The notes beneath the pieces were generated by a model, which had not been told where the DNA came from, did no database searches, and worked only from the letters and a program-made list of their open reading frames with translations. 64,000 nt of DNA from Paraclostridium ghonii (lineage in GTDB: Bacteria > Bacillota > Clostridia > Peptostreptococcales > Peptostreptococcaceae), in assembly GCF_030815085.1 (NCBI RefSeq), contig NZ_JAUSWG010000001.1; one strand, 5' to 3'. A program made the translations under genes and the position numbers. Positions 1 to 9,323 of the stretch are shown piece after piece; the first letter of the stretch is position 1; each line of letters starts with the position of its first letter.

Positions 1-318
1 AATATGAAAACAACAAGAACACAAAATGGGGGAGCATACCGACGTAAGGTACCTGTGTTTGAAGAAAATTATGATAAAAAATTAGGGATGCTAGGAGTAA
101 AGTCAACAGCTATAGAAGAGGATAAGTCACCGCTGAGAAAGCTATATGATCCAAATCATCCAGATGCAGATAAACAAGGATATGTTGAATACCCAAATGT
201 AGATATCTTAGTAGAAATGACTGATTTAATGACGGCATCTAGAGCATATGAATCAAATATAGATACACTAAATGCACAAAAAAATATGATTTCAAAAGCT
301 TTAGAAATAGGTAGGTAA
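1..318 (+). CDS. flgC: FlgC, flagellar proximal rod protein (5' end outside window)
   Basis: FlgC is one of the rod subunits that cross the cell envelope between the MS-ring and the hook. The window opens inside the gene: reading from base 1 gives N-M-K-T-T-R-T-Q-N-G-G-A-Y-R-R-K, the conserved segment that follows the N-terminal helix of rod proteins, so the Met at base 4 is internal and not a start. The C-terminal half has the usual NVDILVEMTDLMTASRAYESN helix signature. It is followed after 12 bases by fliE, the normal order flgB-flgC-fliE. Roughly the first 40 residues and flgB should lie upstream of the window. Confidence 0.93.
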   Translation, partial: NMKTTRTQNGGAYRRKVPVFEENYDKKLGMLGVKSTAIEEDKSPLRKLYDPNHPDADKQGYVEYPNVDILVEMTDLMTASRAYESNIDTLNAQKNMISKALEIGR

Positions 319-330
319 AAGGAGTAGTTT

Positions 331-645
331 ATGAGTGGGATAAGTTTTATGAATACAATAGGTAATATAGCACCAAACAACAATTTACTTACAGGAACCA
401 GTGGAATAGGTAAGGTTGAAAAAGAAAATAATTTTGGAGATGTAATAAAAGAAGCATTAGATAAAGTCAATGATAAGCAAGTACAATCGAATCAGAAAAT
501 TCAAGACCTTATAAAGGGAGAAAATGTCTCTATGCATGATGTAATGTTGTCAGCTCAAGAAGCGCAATTATCAATGCAGCTGATGCTTGAGGTTAGAAAT
601 AAGATATATGAAGCTTATCAAGAGCTAAATAGAGTCCAATTATAA
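331..645 (+). CDS. fliE: FliE, hook-basal body complex protein
   Basis: FliE is the small adaptor joining the MS-ring to the rod. The 104-residue length is normal for the family. The C-terminal half (about residues 40-100) carries the conserved FGDVIKEALDKVND and DVMLSAQEAQLSMQLMLEVRNKIYEAYQE helices. An ATG start lies downstream of GGAG in a tightly packed operon, 12 bases after flgC and 23 bases before fliF. The N-terminus is poorly conserved, as is usual. Confidence 0.93.
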   Translation: MSGISFMNTIGNIAPNNNLLTGTSGIGKVEKENNFGDVIKEALDKVNDKQVQSNQKIQDLIKGENVSMHDVMLSAQEAQLSMQLMLEVRNKIYEAYQELNRVQL

Positions 646-668
646 CTTCATAGCAAGGAGAATTTTAG

Positions 669-2243
669 ATGAATATAAAGGAATTTCCACAAAAAACAAA
701 AGATTTTGTGATAGTAAAAAAAGAACAGTTTATTGAACTTCCTAAGAAAAAGAAAATAATATTTGCAACTGCATTTGTAACGGTGCTTTTAGCGATAGCA
801 TTTGCAATAAGTTATGCAAAAGCAAATAAGTATTCGGTGCTTTTTTCAGGACTAGATCCTAATGATGCTACAGCAGTAACAAAAGAACTAGAGTCTAGAA
901 AAGTGGAAACTAAAATAAAAGGTGATAGTATTTTAGTACCAAAAGGGGACGTAGATAAACTAAGAATGGAATTATCCAATAATATTTCAAATGGATCAAA
1001 AGGATTTGAAATAATGGATAGTGGGTCATCATTTGGTATGACAGATGAAGAGTTTCAAATAAAAAAACAAAGAATGAGCCAAGGTGAAATAGAAAAGACT
1101 ATAAAAGTTTTCCCTCAAGTACAAGGAGCTAGAGTACATATAACACAAGGTGAAGAATCAGTATTTGCAAATGAAACAGTACCAGGAAAAGCTGCAGTTT
1201 ACTTAGAGTTAAAGCCAGGGCAAAATTTAAAACCAGATCAAGTAATATCTATAATGTCGCTTGTTTCAGCAAGTACACAAAATATACCTAAACAAAATGT
1301 TGAAGTAATAGATCAAAATATGAAGTTATTGTCAGATGGGTTAATAGATGATAAAGGAAATGTGCATACAAATAGCTTAAGTGAAGTAGATGAAGCTATG
1401 AAAGCTCAAAAAGATCTAGGTAAAGATTTGGAAAGGTCAATATTAGGACTATTAGAACCTATATTTGGAGCAGGGAATATAAAAGCTAGTGTCAATGCAG
1501 ATTTAAATTTTGATTCAAGTGAAAAAACTGAAATTATAATAGATCCAAATAAAGTAATTACAAAGGAATCAAAGTCAACTAGTAAATCTAGTAAAAGAGA
1601 AAATACAGGTGGGCCTGTAGATAACAATATGAATAACCTTAATCAAAATGGGCAAGGAACTGATGAAGATACTCAACAAGAAATAGAATATAATACAGGA
1701 AAAACAGAAACTAAAACAATACAAGCTAAAGGTGGTATAAATAAAATCACTGCTTCAGTTGCTATAAATGGAACACTTACTAGTGCAGAACTAAGAAATG
1801 TTGAAGATATGGTAGCAAATGCTGTAGGTATGGAAGCTAAAAGAGGAGATAGTATAAAGGTAGTTTCTATGGGATTTGGATTAGAAAAAGAAGATAACTC
1901 TACATTTGGAGTTATAAAGAGTGCTATAAGTAAAGACAAATCATTAGGAACTGTATTAATTATAGCAGGCGTATTAAGTGTAATTATTTTACTTTTATTA
2001 ATAGGTACAATAATTCACATGATTATAAAGAAAAAGAAAGAAACTAGTGAATTAGCTTATGTAGATGAAGAAGATGAAGTAGAACTAATCAACAGAAAAC
2101 TAGAAGAGCTAGAGAAAAATAGATTAAACAGCAATGAGGAAGAAGATGAAGAAAGTATAAGTTTAGAAGACGAAGTTAAACAATTTGCTGCTGAAAATCC
2201 AGATCAAGTTACAGATCTAGTTAATAGTTGGTTAAATGAGTAA
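669..2243 (+). CDS. fliF: FliF, flagellar MS-ring protein
   Basis: FliF forms the membrane ring on which the flagellum is built. The 524-residue protein has a first membrane segment at about 30-49, the YscJ/FliF ring-building region after it (SVLFSGLDPNDATAVTKEL; FPQVQGARVHI), a long low-complexity Asn/Glu/Lys stretch around 300-340, and a second membrane segment near 426-455. The acidic C-terminal tail after it is the part that binds FliG in known systems. The start is an ATG after AAGGAG. It lies between fliE and fliG, as in other clostridial flagellar operons. Confidence 0.96.
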   Translation: MNIKEFPQKTKDFVIVKKEQFIELPKKKKIIFATAFVTVLLAIAFAISYAKANKYSVLFSGLDPNDATAVTKELESRKVETKIKGDSILVPKGDVDKLRMELSNNISNGSKGFEIMDSGSSFGMTDEEFQIKKQRMSQGEIEKTIKVFPQVQGARVHITQGEESVFANETVPGKAAVYLELKPGQNLKPDQVISIMSLVSASTQNIPKQNVEVIDQNMKLLSDGLIDDKGNVHTNSLSEVDEAMKAQKDLGKDLERSILGLLEPIFGAGNIKASVNADLNFDSSEKTEIIIDPNKVITKESKSTSKSSKRENTGGPVDNNMNNLNQNGQGTDEDTQQEIEYNTGKTETKTIQAKGGINKITASVAINGTLTSAELRNVEDMVANAVGMEAKRGDSIKVVSMGFGLEKEDNSTFGVIKSAISKDKSLGTVLIIAGVLSVIILLLLIGTIIHMIIKKKKETSELAYVDEEDEVELINRKLEELEKNRLNSNEEEDEESISLEDEVKQFAAENPDQVTDLVNSWLNE

Positions 2244-2256
2244 AGGGTGAGGTTAT

Positions 2257-3309
2257 TTGCAGACAGAAGGTATAAGAGGCAATGCATTTGACTTGGGAGA
2301 TATACCTAAGTTTAGAAGAGTCACAGGAGCAAGAAAAGCAGCCATACTTTTAATGACATTAGGTCCTGAGATTTCTTCAAGTGTGATAAAGAATCTTTCA
2401 GATAGAAAAATTCAAAAAATAGGTGTTGAAATAGCAAATATAAACACTGTAAAGCCAAGGGAAAGAAGAGAGGTTTTACAAGAATTTATAGAGCTAAACA
2501 AAGGAAAAGAATTTGTAATAGAAGGTGGAATTGACTGTGCAAAATCCCTGCTTAATGGAGCATTAGGAAGTCAAAGAGCTACTAAGCTGTTAGAAGGAAT
2601 AAAATATGATGCATATACAAAGTTATTTATATCAGCTAGAAAAGCTGAGCCAGAGCAAATATTAGCATGTATACAAGGCGAGAGTCCTCAGGCAATAGCA
2701 ATAATATTAGCACATATTCAACCGGATAAAGCAGCTATAGTATTATCTGAATTACCTGATGAACTTAAGCTTGAAATTGCATTAAAAATAGGAACTACAT
2801 CAAATATATCACCGGCCGTAATAAAATCTATAGACAAAGCTATAGAAGAAAAATTAAATAGCTTAGGCAAATTAGAAATGGAAAGTGCTGGTGGGGTGAA
2901 TAGTTTAGTAGATATATTAACAAATGTTGATAGAAAAACAGAAAAACATATTATCAAGTTTATTGAAGCGAAAAACGAAGAGTTAGCTGAGGAAATCAAA
3001 TCTAATATGTTCATCTTTGATGATATTATCAGACTTGATAATATGGCTATTCAAAGAATTCTAAAAGAAGTTAATGTTAAAGATCTTGCATTTGCACTTA
3101 AGGGAGGATCCCAAGATGTTTCAAATGCTATATTTAGAAATCAATCTCAAAGAGCATCACAAGCTTTACGAGAAGAGATTGATTTACTTGGTAGGGTTAA
3201 GATATCTCAAGTAGAAGAAGCACAACAAGCTATTGTAAATGTTGTTAGAAGACTTGAGGATTCTGGAGAAATAACGTTATCTAGAGGTTCAGACGATGAG
3301 TTTATTTAA
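2257..3309 (+). CDS. fliG: FliG, flagellar motor switch protein
   Basis: FliG couples rotor and stator and sits on FliF. The 350-residue protein shows the FliG_N segment (ARKAAILLMTLGPEISS), the middle EHPQ-like domain, where the motif reads AHIQPDKAA, and the C-terminal torque helix (LGRVKISQVEEAQQAIVNVVRRLEDSGEI). It has a TTG start preceded by GGGTGAGG, and about 25 extra N-terminal residues precede the conserved domain. Its 3' end overlaps fliH by 14 bases, so translation is probably coupled. Confidence 0.95.
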   Translation: MQTEGIRGNAFDLGDIPKFRRVTGARKAAILLMTLGPEISSSVIKNLSDRKIQKIGVEIANINTVKPRERREVLQEFIELNKGKEFVIEGGIDCAKSLLNGALGSQRATKLLEGIKYDAYTKLFISARKAEPEQILACIQGESPQAIAIILAHIQPDKAAIVLSELPDELKLEIALKIGTTSNISPAVIKSIDKAIEEKLNSLGKLEMESAGGVNSLVDILTNVDRKTEKHIIKFIEAKNEELAEEIKSNMFIFDDIIRLDNMAIQRILKEVNVKDLAFALKGGSQDVSNAIFRNQSQRASQALREEIDLLGRVKISQVEEAQQAIVNVVRRLEDSGEITLSRGSDDEFI

Positions 3310-4066
3310 AAATAATTGTATTATAAAATCTGACGGAGTAGTTTTTAAAGGCGTTAAGCCTTTAAAAACTACTACCAAAGAAAGTGTTAAAAAAGAAGAA
3401 ACTAGTGATGAAAATGAAGAAGAAAAAGTTAAAGAAGAAATTCAAGAACAATTAAAACAAGCAAAAAACACTTATGATGAAGTATTAGAAAAAGCACAAC
3501 TAGAAAGTGAAAAAATTATTCAAGATGCATATACGGAATGTGATCAAATAAAAAAGAGAGCCTATGAAGAAGGACATAATTTAGGTGTGAAAAACGGTTA
3601 TGAGGATGGATACAAAGAATCATATGAGGATAATATTGAAAAAGCTAAACAAGAATCAGAAGATATTATAAACAAATCCAATAGCATTTTAATAGAATCT
3701 AAAAATCAAGTTTTAGATTACTTAAAAGATAATAAAAAGGAAATTATTAGTTTAAGTATATTTATAGCAGAAAAAGTGCTTAAAGAAAAATTTGAAGATG
3801 TGGATTCTATGAATAAAACAATTGAAAATACTATAAAAGAATATGAAATTAAAGAAAACTTTGTTATTAGAACCAATGCAATGTATATAGAAAGTATTAA
3901 TGAACAATTAAATGATTTAAAAAGTAAACAATTAATAAAAGGTGAAGCATTTGTACTAGCCGATGAATTTATAGAACCAGGTAATGCAGTTATCGAAACA
4001 AATAAAGGAAGATTGATAGTAGGCGTTGACTGTGTTTTAGATAAGATTAAAGAGGAACTTTTATGA
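3296..4066 (+). CDS. fliH: FliH, flagellar export ATPase regulator
   Basis: FliH is the peripheral stalk that holds the FliI ATPase at the export gate. The 256-residue protein is strongly charged and predicted coiled coil through about residues 25-150 (repeated EEK/KQA heptads), including glycine-spaced GHNLGVKNGYEDGYKES typical of FliH. The C-terminal E/V-type ATPase subunit-like domain follows. It overlaps fliG upstream by 14 bases and fliI downstream by 4 (ATGA), showing a translationally coupled fliG-fliH-fliI block. Sequence conservation in FliH is low, so the call rests on position plus composition. Confidence 0.88.
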   Translation: MSLFKNNCIIKSDGVVFKGVKPLKTTTKESVKKEETSDENEEEKVKEEIQEQLKQAKNTYDEVLEKAQLESEKIIQDAYTECDQIKKRAYEEGHNLGVKNGYEDGYKESYEDNIEKAKQESEDIINKSNSILIESKNQVLDYLKDNKKEIISLSIFIAEKVLKEKFEDVDSMNKTIENTIKEYEIKENFVIRTNAMYIESINEQLNDLKSKQLIKGEAFVLADEFIEPGNAVIETNKGRLIVGVDCVLDKIKEELL

Positions 4067-5370
4067 TAGATATAGATTTTGAGAGGTTAAAAAATAAAGT
4101 TTCAGAAATAAAAGAAGTAATATCTGAAGGTAAAGTAACTAAGATAATAGGACTGACTGTTGAAGTAGAAGGTATAAAGGCTTTTGTAGGAGAGCTATGC
4201 ACAGTTTACAATTATGCAGATGAACCTATAAACTGCGAAGTTGTTGGATTTAAAGATAAAAATGTAATTTTAATGCCACTAGGAGAACTTGCAGGTGTAG
4301 CTCCTGGATGTAGCGTTGTAGCTAGGGGGATACCACTTAGTGTTAAATGTAGTTATGATCTATTAGGAAAAGTACTAGATGGAATAGGAAATCCTATAGA
4401 TGATGTTGAGGTATTGGGTGGTCAAAGATATAGCCTTTCAAATGAGCCACCAGATCCTATGAAAAGGCCAAGGATAAAAAATATAATGTCAACAGGAGTT
4501 AGAGCAATTGATGGTTTTTTAACTTGTGGAGAAGGTCAAAGAATAGGAATATTTGCAGGTAGTGGTGTTGGTAAAAGTACAACTTTAGGAATGATAGCAA
4601 AAACAGCAAGAGCTGATGTAAATGTTATTGCACTTATAGGCGAGAGAGGTAGAGAAGTACTGGACTTTATAGAGAGAGACCTAGGAGAAGAAGGTATGAA
4701 AAAATCTGTAGTAGTTTGTGTAACTTCTGATAAATCACCACTACTTAGATTAAAAGGAGCATTAACAGCAACTGCTATAGCTGAATATTTTAGGGATCAA
4801 GGTAAAAAAGTTATCTTAATGATGGACTCTGTAACTAGATTTGCAATGGCTCAAAGAGAAGTTGGACTAGCTATAGGAGAACCACCTGCACAAAAAGGAT
4901 ATACACCATCGGTGTTTGCACTGCTCCCGAAACTCATGGAAAGAAGTGGAATGTCTGATAAAGGATCAATAACTGCTTTTTATACAGTGTTAGTTGATGG
5001 GGATGATTTCAATGAACCGATTGCAGACACTGTAAGGGGGATACTTGATGGGCATATAGTTTTATCTAGAGACCTTGCACATAAAAATCATTATCCAGCT
5101 ATAGATATATTAAATAGTGTAAGCAGGCTTATGAAAGAGATTTGTGAGGATCAACATCAAGAGTGTGCATCTTTAGCTAGAGATATATTAGCTACATACA
5201 AAGAAGCAGAAGACTTGATAAATATAGGGGCGTATGAACATGGATCAAATAAAAAGATAGACATGGCTATTGAATATATAGATAAACTTAATTCATTTTT
5301 AAAGCAAGATGTAAATGAAAAAACTAAATTTGAAGAAAGTATAAATGAATTAAAAAACATATTCAAATAA
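4063..5370 (+). CDS. fliI: FliI, flagellum-specific export ATPase
   Basis: FliI hydrolyses ATP to energise delivery of export substrates to the type III flagellar gate. The 435-residue protein has the F1-beta-like fold: Walker A GSGVGKST at residues 166-173, the GERGREV loop, Walker B-type VILMMDSVTRFA near 250, and the PAQKGYTPSVFALLPKLMERSG segment diagnostic of FliI/YscN ATPases. Length is normal. The start codon overlaps the fliH stop. Confidence 0.97.
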   Translation: MIDIDFERLKNKVSEIKEVISEGKVTKIIGLTVEVEGIKAFVGELCTVYNYADEPINCEVVGFKDKNVILMPLGELAGVAPGCSVVARGIPLSVKCSYDLLGKVLDGIGNPIDDVEVLGGQRYSLSNEPPDPMKRPRIKNIMSTGVRAIDGFLTCGEGQRIGIFAGSGVGKSTTLGMIAKTARADVNVIALIGERGREVLDFIERDLGEEGMKKSVVVCVTSDKSPLLRLKGALTATAIAEYFRDQGKKVILMMDSVTRFAMAQREVGLAIGEPPAQKGYTPSVFALLPKLMERSGMSDKGSITAFYTVLVDGDDFNEPIADTVRGILDGHIVLSRDLAHKNHYPAIDILNSVSRLMKEICEDQHQECASLARDILATYKEAEDLINIGAYEHGSNKKIDMAIEYIDKLNSFLKQDVNEKTKFEESINELKNIFK

Positions 5371-5385
5371 CGAGGGGATGTTTGC

Positions 5386-5826
5386 GTGATTAAATTTAAA
5401 TTTAAGCTACAAAAGTTATTAGATATAAAGATAAAAGAAGAAGAAGAAAGTAAACTAGAATATACCAAAGCTCAAAATGATAAAAAAGTATTAGAAGATA
5501 ATATAAAAAAATTAGACTTAAGTTACAAAAAATATGCTCAATTTACTGATTCAGAAGATGCTGTAAGCCAAAAAGTTAGATTAAATTATCTTCATTCAAT
5601 AAGTCAAACTATAGAGCAAAGCAATAAAATCTTAGAAGAAAAAGAAAAAATAGTAATAGAGTCAAAAGATAAATTTATTGAAAAACAAATAAATAGAAAA
5701 TCTTTAGAGACATTAAAAGAAAATAAATTTATAAAAATAAGAAAAGAAGAAGCGAGAAAAGAGCAAATCGAAAATGATGAATTTGCTTTATATACATACA
5801 TAAGAAATAAAAAGAATATATCATAA
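5386..5826 (+). CDS. fliJ: FliJ, flagellar export chaperone-escort protein
   Basis: FliJ is a small coiled-coil protein that enters the FliI ring and cycles export chaperones. The 146-residue protein is almost entirely Lys/Glu-rich helix, begins with FKFKLQKLLDIKIKEEEES as FliJ proteins do, and lies directly after fliI. The start is GTG with GAGGGG about 9 bases upstream. No other start nearby has a comparable ribosome site. Confidence 0.88.
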   Translation: MIKFKFKLQKLLDIKIKEEEESKLEYTKAQNDKKVLEDNIKKLDLSYKKYAQFTDSEDAVSQKVRLNYLHSISQTIEQSNKILEEKEKIVIESKDKFIEKQINRKSLETLKENKFIKIRKEEARKEQIENDEFALYTYIRNKKNIS

Positions 5827-5840
5827 GGGATGATTGAGAT

Positions 5841-7058
5841 ATGAATTTAAACCTGAATTTTTCCTTGGACTTAGTTAACTTGGTGCTTGGGAAAACTAAT
5901 TCAAATATAAAGCTTACAGATAAAGGTGGGTTTGAGGAATTGCTAGCTTCTTTAGGTATGGACAATGAACTTGTAAGTACAGATCAAATTAATGAAGAAA
6001 GTGATTTAATTGTTGAGTTAATTCAAAATCTTTTTTCGAATTTAAATAAATTAAATGAATTAGACATTGTAGATACAGATTCAAATTTAAAAAAAGAAGA
6101 AATTTTAAAGTCAATAAATGATCTTATCGAAAATATTAACAGCAAATCAAATCTAAATCTACAAAAACTAGATATAGATAATATGATGGAATTAAGCAGT
6201 GATGAGATAAGTGAATATATAGATTTAAACTTTAACTTAGATAAATTTAATAAAAACACTAAGTTAGAACTATATACTGATAAAGAAATTATTTTAAGTA
6301 GCACTTTAAGTAAAGAACACTTGTCGAAAAAAGTTGATGAAAAAATAGCTAAATTGCCAGAAAATATAAATACGCAGAATACAAAACCCAAAGAAGAGAT
6401 TCAAAAGGTAGACAGTGAAATAAAATCTTTAAAATCTTATGAAGAATTAAATGTAGCAACAAATATTAATAAAAACAACGTTGTCGATATAAAGCAAAAA
6501 GAAGAAGTTAAAGATAAAGACTTAGATATTCTAGAAAATATAGCAGATAAAAATGTAAGTGATTTACCTATTGTGAATAATAAATTATTTACACAAGAAT
6601 CATCTATAAATAAAAATATAAGTGAAGTTACTGTACGTGAAAGTAATATGGGTGATGACTTTATAAAGATGGTTAAGTATTTAAAAAATAATAATATAGA
6701 AGAAATTAAAGTAAATATAAATCCTAAAGAGTTAGGAGATATGACTATAAAACTTTTAAAAGATAATGAAACTACGAAAATATTTATAAATGTAGGAAAA
6801 GAAGAAACATTTAATATGTTAAACAAAAACTTATACGATATAAACAAGCACTTAGCAGACTTAGGAATAAAAGCTAAAGACATTGTTGTTGAGATGAAGT
6901 CAAATGATCAAAATTTCTTTTCGGATAACCTAAGTCAAGAGTTTAGCAAAAGAGAAGAAAGTAGAAAACATAAAAAAAATAACAATAGAAAATTAAATTC
7001 TATAGAAGAGTTAGAAGAAAATAACATTGATGAATCAAATTTAAATATATTAGCTTAA
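5841..7058 (+). CDS. fliK: FliK, hook-length control protein
   Basis: FliK is exported as a ruler for hook length and triggers the FlhB substrate switch. The 405-residue protein has a variable, Asn/Lys/Asp-rich, low-complexity N-terminal two thirds. The conserved C-terminal Flg_hook domain spans about residues 275-365, with the signature EEIKVNINPKELGDMTIKL and an NKNLYDINKHLADLGI segment. Its place between fliJ and flgD is the standard one. The N-terminal part cannot be recognised by sequence alone. Confidence 0.9.
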   Translation: MNLNLNFSLDLVNLVLGKTNSNIKLTDKGGFEELLASLGMDNELVSTDQINEESDLIVELIQNLFSNLNKLNELDIVDTDSNLKKEEILKSINDLIENINSKSNLNLQKLDIDNMMELSSDEISEYIDLNFNLDKFNKNTKLELYTDKEIILSSTLSKEHLSKKVDEKIAKLPENINTQNTKPKEEIQKVDSEIKSLKSYEELNVATNINKNNVVDIKQKEEVKDKDLDILENIADKNVSDLPIVNNKLFTQESSINKNISEVTVRESNMGDDFIKMVKYLKNNNIEEIKVNINPKELGDMTIKLLKDNETTKIFINVGKEETFNMLNKNLYDINKHLADLGIKAKDIVVEMKSNDQNFFSDNLSQEFSKREESRKHKKNNNRKLNSIEELEENNIDESNLNILA

Positions 7059-7068
7059 GAGGTGCAAT

Positions 7069-7656
7069 ATGAGTGATTTTATGAATATAAACCCCCAATC
7101 AACAAGTAATAAAAATTTATCCAATATTAATTCTGCAAATAAGACAGAAAATGGAACTCCGATAGTTATGCCTGGAGAAGAAAACAATAAAGATTTATTT
7201 TTGAAATTATTAGTAGCTCAAATGAGCAATCAAGATCCTTTAAATCCACAGGATCCAACTCAATATGTAACACAACTAGCTCAATTTAGTATGTTAGAGC
7301 AGATGCAAAGTTTTAATGAAGGAATGGAGTACCTAGTAGGTTTAACTAATGGAGTTTTAGTAAACTCTGCAATGAGTACAGCTTCAGCATTAATAGGTAA
7401 AAAAATAGAAGCTTATGCTCCAGAAGACGAAGCTACTGAGGAAACTAATAATGTAGCTAAAGATAATGACAAGACAGATGATAAAAAAACTATTACAGGA
7501 GTAGTAGAAGGCATAAAAATTAAAGACGGTATTGTTTATATGGAAGTAAGGTTAGATGAAACTGGGGAATTAAAATCTATACCATATGGATCTCTTATAA
7601 AAGCAACTGAAAATAAAGATCTTATAGATTTAAATACAAATAAAAAGGGAGTGTAA
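7069..7656 (+). CDS. flgD: FlgD, hook capping/scaffolding protein
   Basis: FlgD caps the growing hook and guides addition of FlgE. The 195-residue protein has the hallmark segment DLFLKLLVAQMSNQDPLNP (residues about 43-61) followed by DPTQYVTQLAQFSMLEQM. The C-terminal part is shorter than in enterobacteria and ends in a small beta domain. An acidic insert (EDEATEETNN) is present around residues 120-130. An ATG start after GAGGTG, 10 bases after fliK. Confidence 0.95.
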   Translation: MSDFMNINPQSTSNKNLSNINSANKTENGTPIVMPGEENNKDLFLKLLVAQMSNQDPLNPQDPTQYVTQLAQFSMLEQMQSFNEGMEYLVGLTNGVLVNSAMSTASALIGKKIEAYAPEDEATEETNNVAKDNDKTDDKKTITGVVEGIKIKDGIVYMEVRLDETGELKSIPYGSLIKATENKDLIDLNTNKKGV

Positions 7657-7660
7657 ATGT

Positions 7661-8494
7661 ATGTTAAAGTCAATGTATTCAGGAATAAGTGGAATGAAAT
7701 CAAATCAAACTAAAATGGACGTTGTTGGTAATAATGTTGCTAACGTTGGAACAACAGCTTTTAAAAAATCGACTACAAGATTTTCAGATGCATTAAATCA
7801 AACAATAATATATTCAAGTGTTCCAGGAGGAGGTGCTGGAGACCCTAATGTACTAGGTGGAGTTAATCCAGGGCAAGTAGGTATTGGGACAAAGGTAAGT
7901 GGGATATTTAGAAATATGCTTCAAGGAGCAATACAACCAACAGGAAGACCAACAGATATAGCCATAGATGGAGATGGGTTCTTTGTTGTAAGTGTAGGTC
8001 CTAATCAAGAGGCTTATACAAGAGATGGCTCATTTACAATAGATAAAAATGGTAACCTAGTAACTTCAGATGGGTATAAAGTTTTAAATACAGATGGGAA
8101 ACCGGTAGAAATACCTAAAGAAAAACCTAACCCAAGTGGAGAAATGCAAAAGGTTTTATCTTTCAATATATCAAAACAAGGTCAAATTTCATATTTATTA
8201 GCAGATGGAACAAAGATTGAAAATGATCAAACATTAAAAATAGCAGTATTTCAAAATCCAGAAGGGTTAGAAGCTTTAAGTGGAAATATTTATGGTGAAA
8301 CAGCCAATTCAGGAAATGCTCTATATGTAGGAAAATATGGAATTATAAAACAGGCGGCAATAGAAATGTCAAATGTTGACTTATCAGAAGAATTCACAGA
8401 AATGATAGTAACAACTAGAGCATTTCAAGCAGCAGGTAAAGTTATAACAACAAGCGATGAACTATTACAGGAAATAATAAACTTAAAAAGATAA
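7661..8494 (+). CDS. flgE: FlgE-type flagellar hook protein (short form)
   Basis: It belongs to the rod/hook FlgE-F-G family. The N-terminal helix SMYSGISGMKSNQTKMDVVGNNVANVGT, the GRPTDIAIDGDGFFVV motif, and the C-terminal VDLSEEFTEMIVTTRAFQAAGKVITT helix are all present. Position directly after flgD and before motA identifies it as the hook subunit. At 277 residues it is short for FlgE (often 330 or more), so the exposed outer domain is small or absent. The two later family members at 16-17.6 kb are the rod proteins. The assignment to hook rather than rod is by context. Confidence 0.86.
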   Translation: MLKSMYSGISGMKSNQTKMDVVGNNVANVGTTAFKKSTTRFSDALNQTIIYSSVPGGGAGDPNVLGGVNPGQVGIGTKVSGIFRNMLQGAIQPTGRPTDIAIDGDGFFVVSVGPNQEAYTRDGSFTIDKNGNLVTSDGYKVLNTDGKPVEIPKEKPNPSGEMQKVLSFNISKQGQISYLLADGTKIENDQTLKIAVFQNPEGLEALSGNIYGETANSGNALYVGKYGIIKQAAIEMSNVDLSEEFTEMIVTTRAFQAAGKVITTSDELLQEIINLKR

Positions 8495-8507
8495 GTAGGA
8501 GGATAAT

Positions 8508-9323
8508 ATGAAAAAAAATGATATGTTAACTCCCGTAGGTCTTGTATTAGCTATTGGATTTGTTTTATATGGTATATCACTAGGAAAAACAGGGATTGGT
8601 GCATTTATACATGCACCATCCTTTGCAATTACAGTAGGGGGATCTTTTGCAGCGGTACTTATAACATTTTCCATGGATGATTTAAAAACGGGATTAAAGA
8701 TAACTAAAGAAACATTAAGATCTGGAAATGTAAATAAAGTAGATTTAGTAGATCAATTTAAAGAAATAGCTAGAAAGGTTAGAAAAGATGGACCTTTAGC
8801 TATAGAAAAAGAAGTTTCTGAAATAGAAGATGATTTTTTAAGAAAAGGGCTAGAACTATCTATAGATGGTATTGATATAGAAGATATAAAAGAGATATTA
8901 GAAATTGAGATAGAAGAAGTAGAAATTAAATATAGTACAGGAGCTAAGATATACAAAATATGGGGATCTTATGCACCTGCATTTGGTATGGTTGGTACAT
9001 TAATAGGATTAATCCAAATGTTATCTGCTGATATGGGGAATCCAGCAACAATAGCAAGTGGTATGGCATCAGCCCTTATAACTACATTCTATGGAGCATT
9101 AATGGCAAATATTGTGTTAAATCCGCTTGGATTTAATATTCAAATAAAATGTGAAAAAGAATGTGAGCGTATGGATATGATGATTTGTGGAATCATGAGT
9201 ATTCAAAATGGAGATAGCACTAGAGTTATTGAAGAAAAATTAGTGAATTTTTTAACTCCAAGAGAAAAAAGATCTTATTACACTAGAGACATGATAGAAG
9301 GTGAAGAAATAAATGTCGCGTAG
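8508..9323 (+). CDS. motA: MotA, flagellar stator proton channel subunit
   Basis: MotA forms the ion-driven stator with MotB. The 271-residue protein has four membrane segments, two at the N-terminus (about 8-50) and two around 150-205. The conserved core AFGMVGTLIGLIQML and ASALITTFYGALMANIVLNPL are present, and the charged cytoplasmic loop lies between. It starts with ATG after AGGAGG, 13 bases after flgE, and overlaps motB by 11 bases. The small flbD gene commonly found before motA in clostridia is absent here. Confidence 0.96.
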   Translation: MKKNDMLTPVGLVLAIGFVLYGISLGKTGIGAFIHAPSFAITVGGSFAAVLITFSMDDLKTGLKITKETLRSGNVNKVDLVDQFKEIARKVRKDGPLAIEKEVSEIEDDFLRKGLELSIDGIDIEDIKEILEIEIEEVEIKYSTGAKIYKIWGSYAPAFGMVGTLIGLIQMLSADMGNPATIASGMASALITTFYGALMANIVLNPLGFNIQIKCEKECERMDMMICGIMSIQNGDSTRVIEEKLVNFLTPREKRSYYTRDMIEGEEINVA

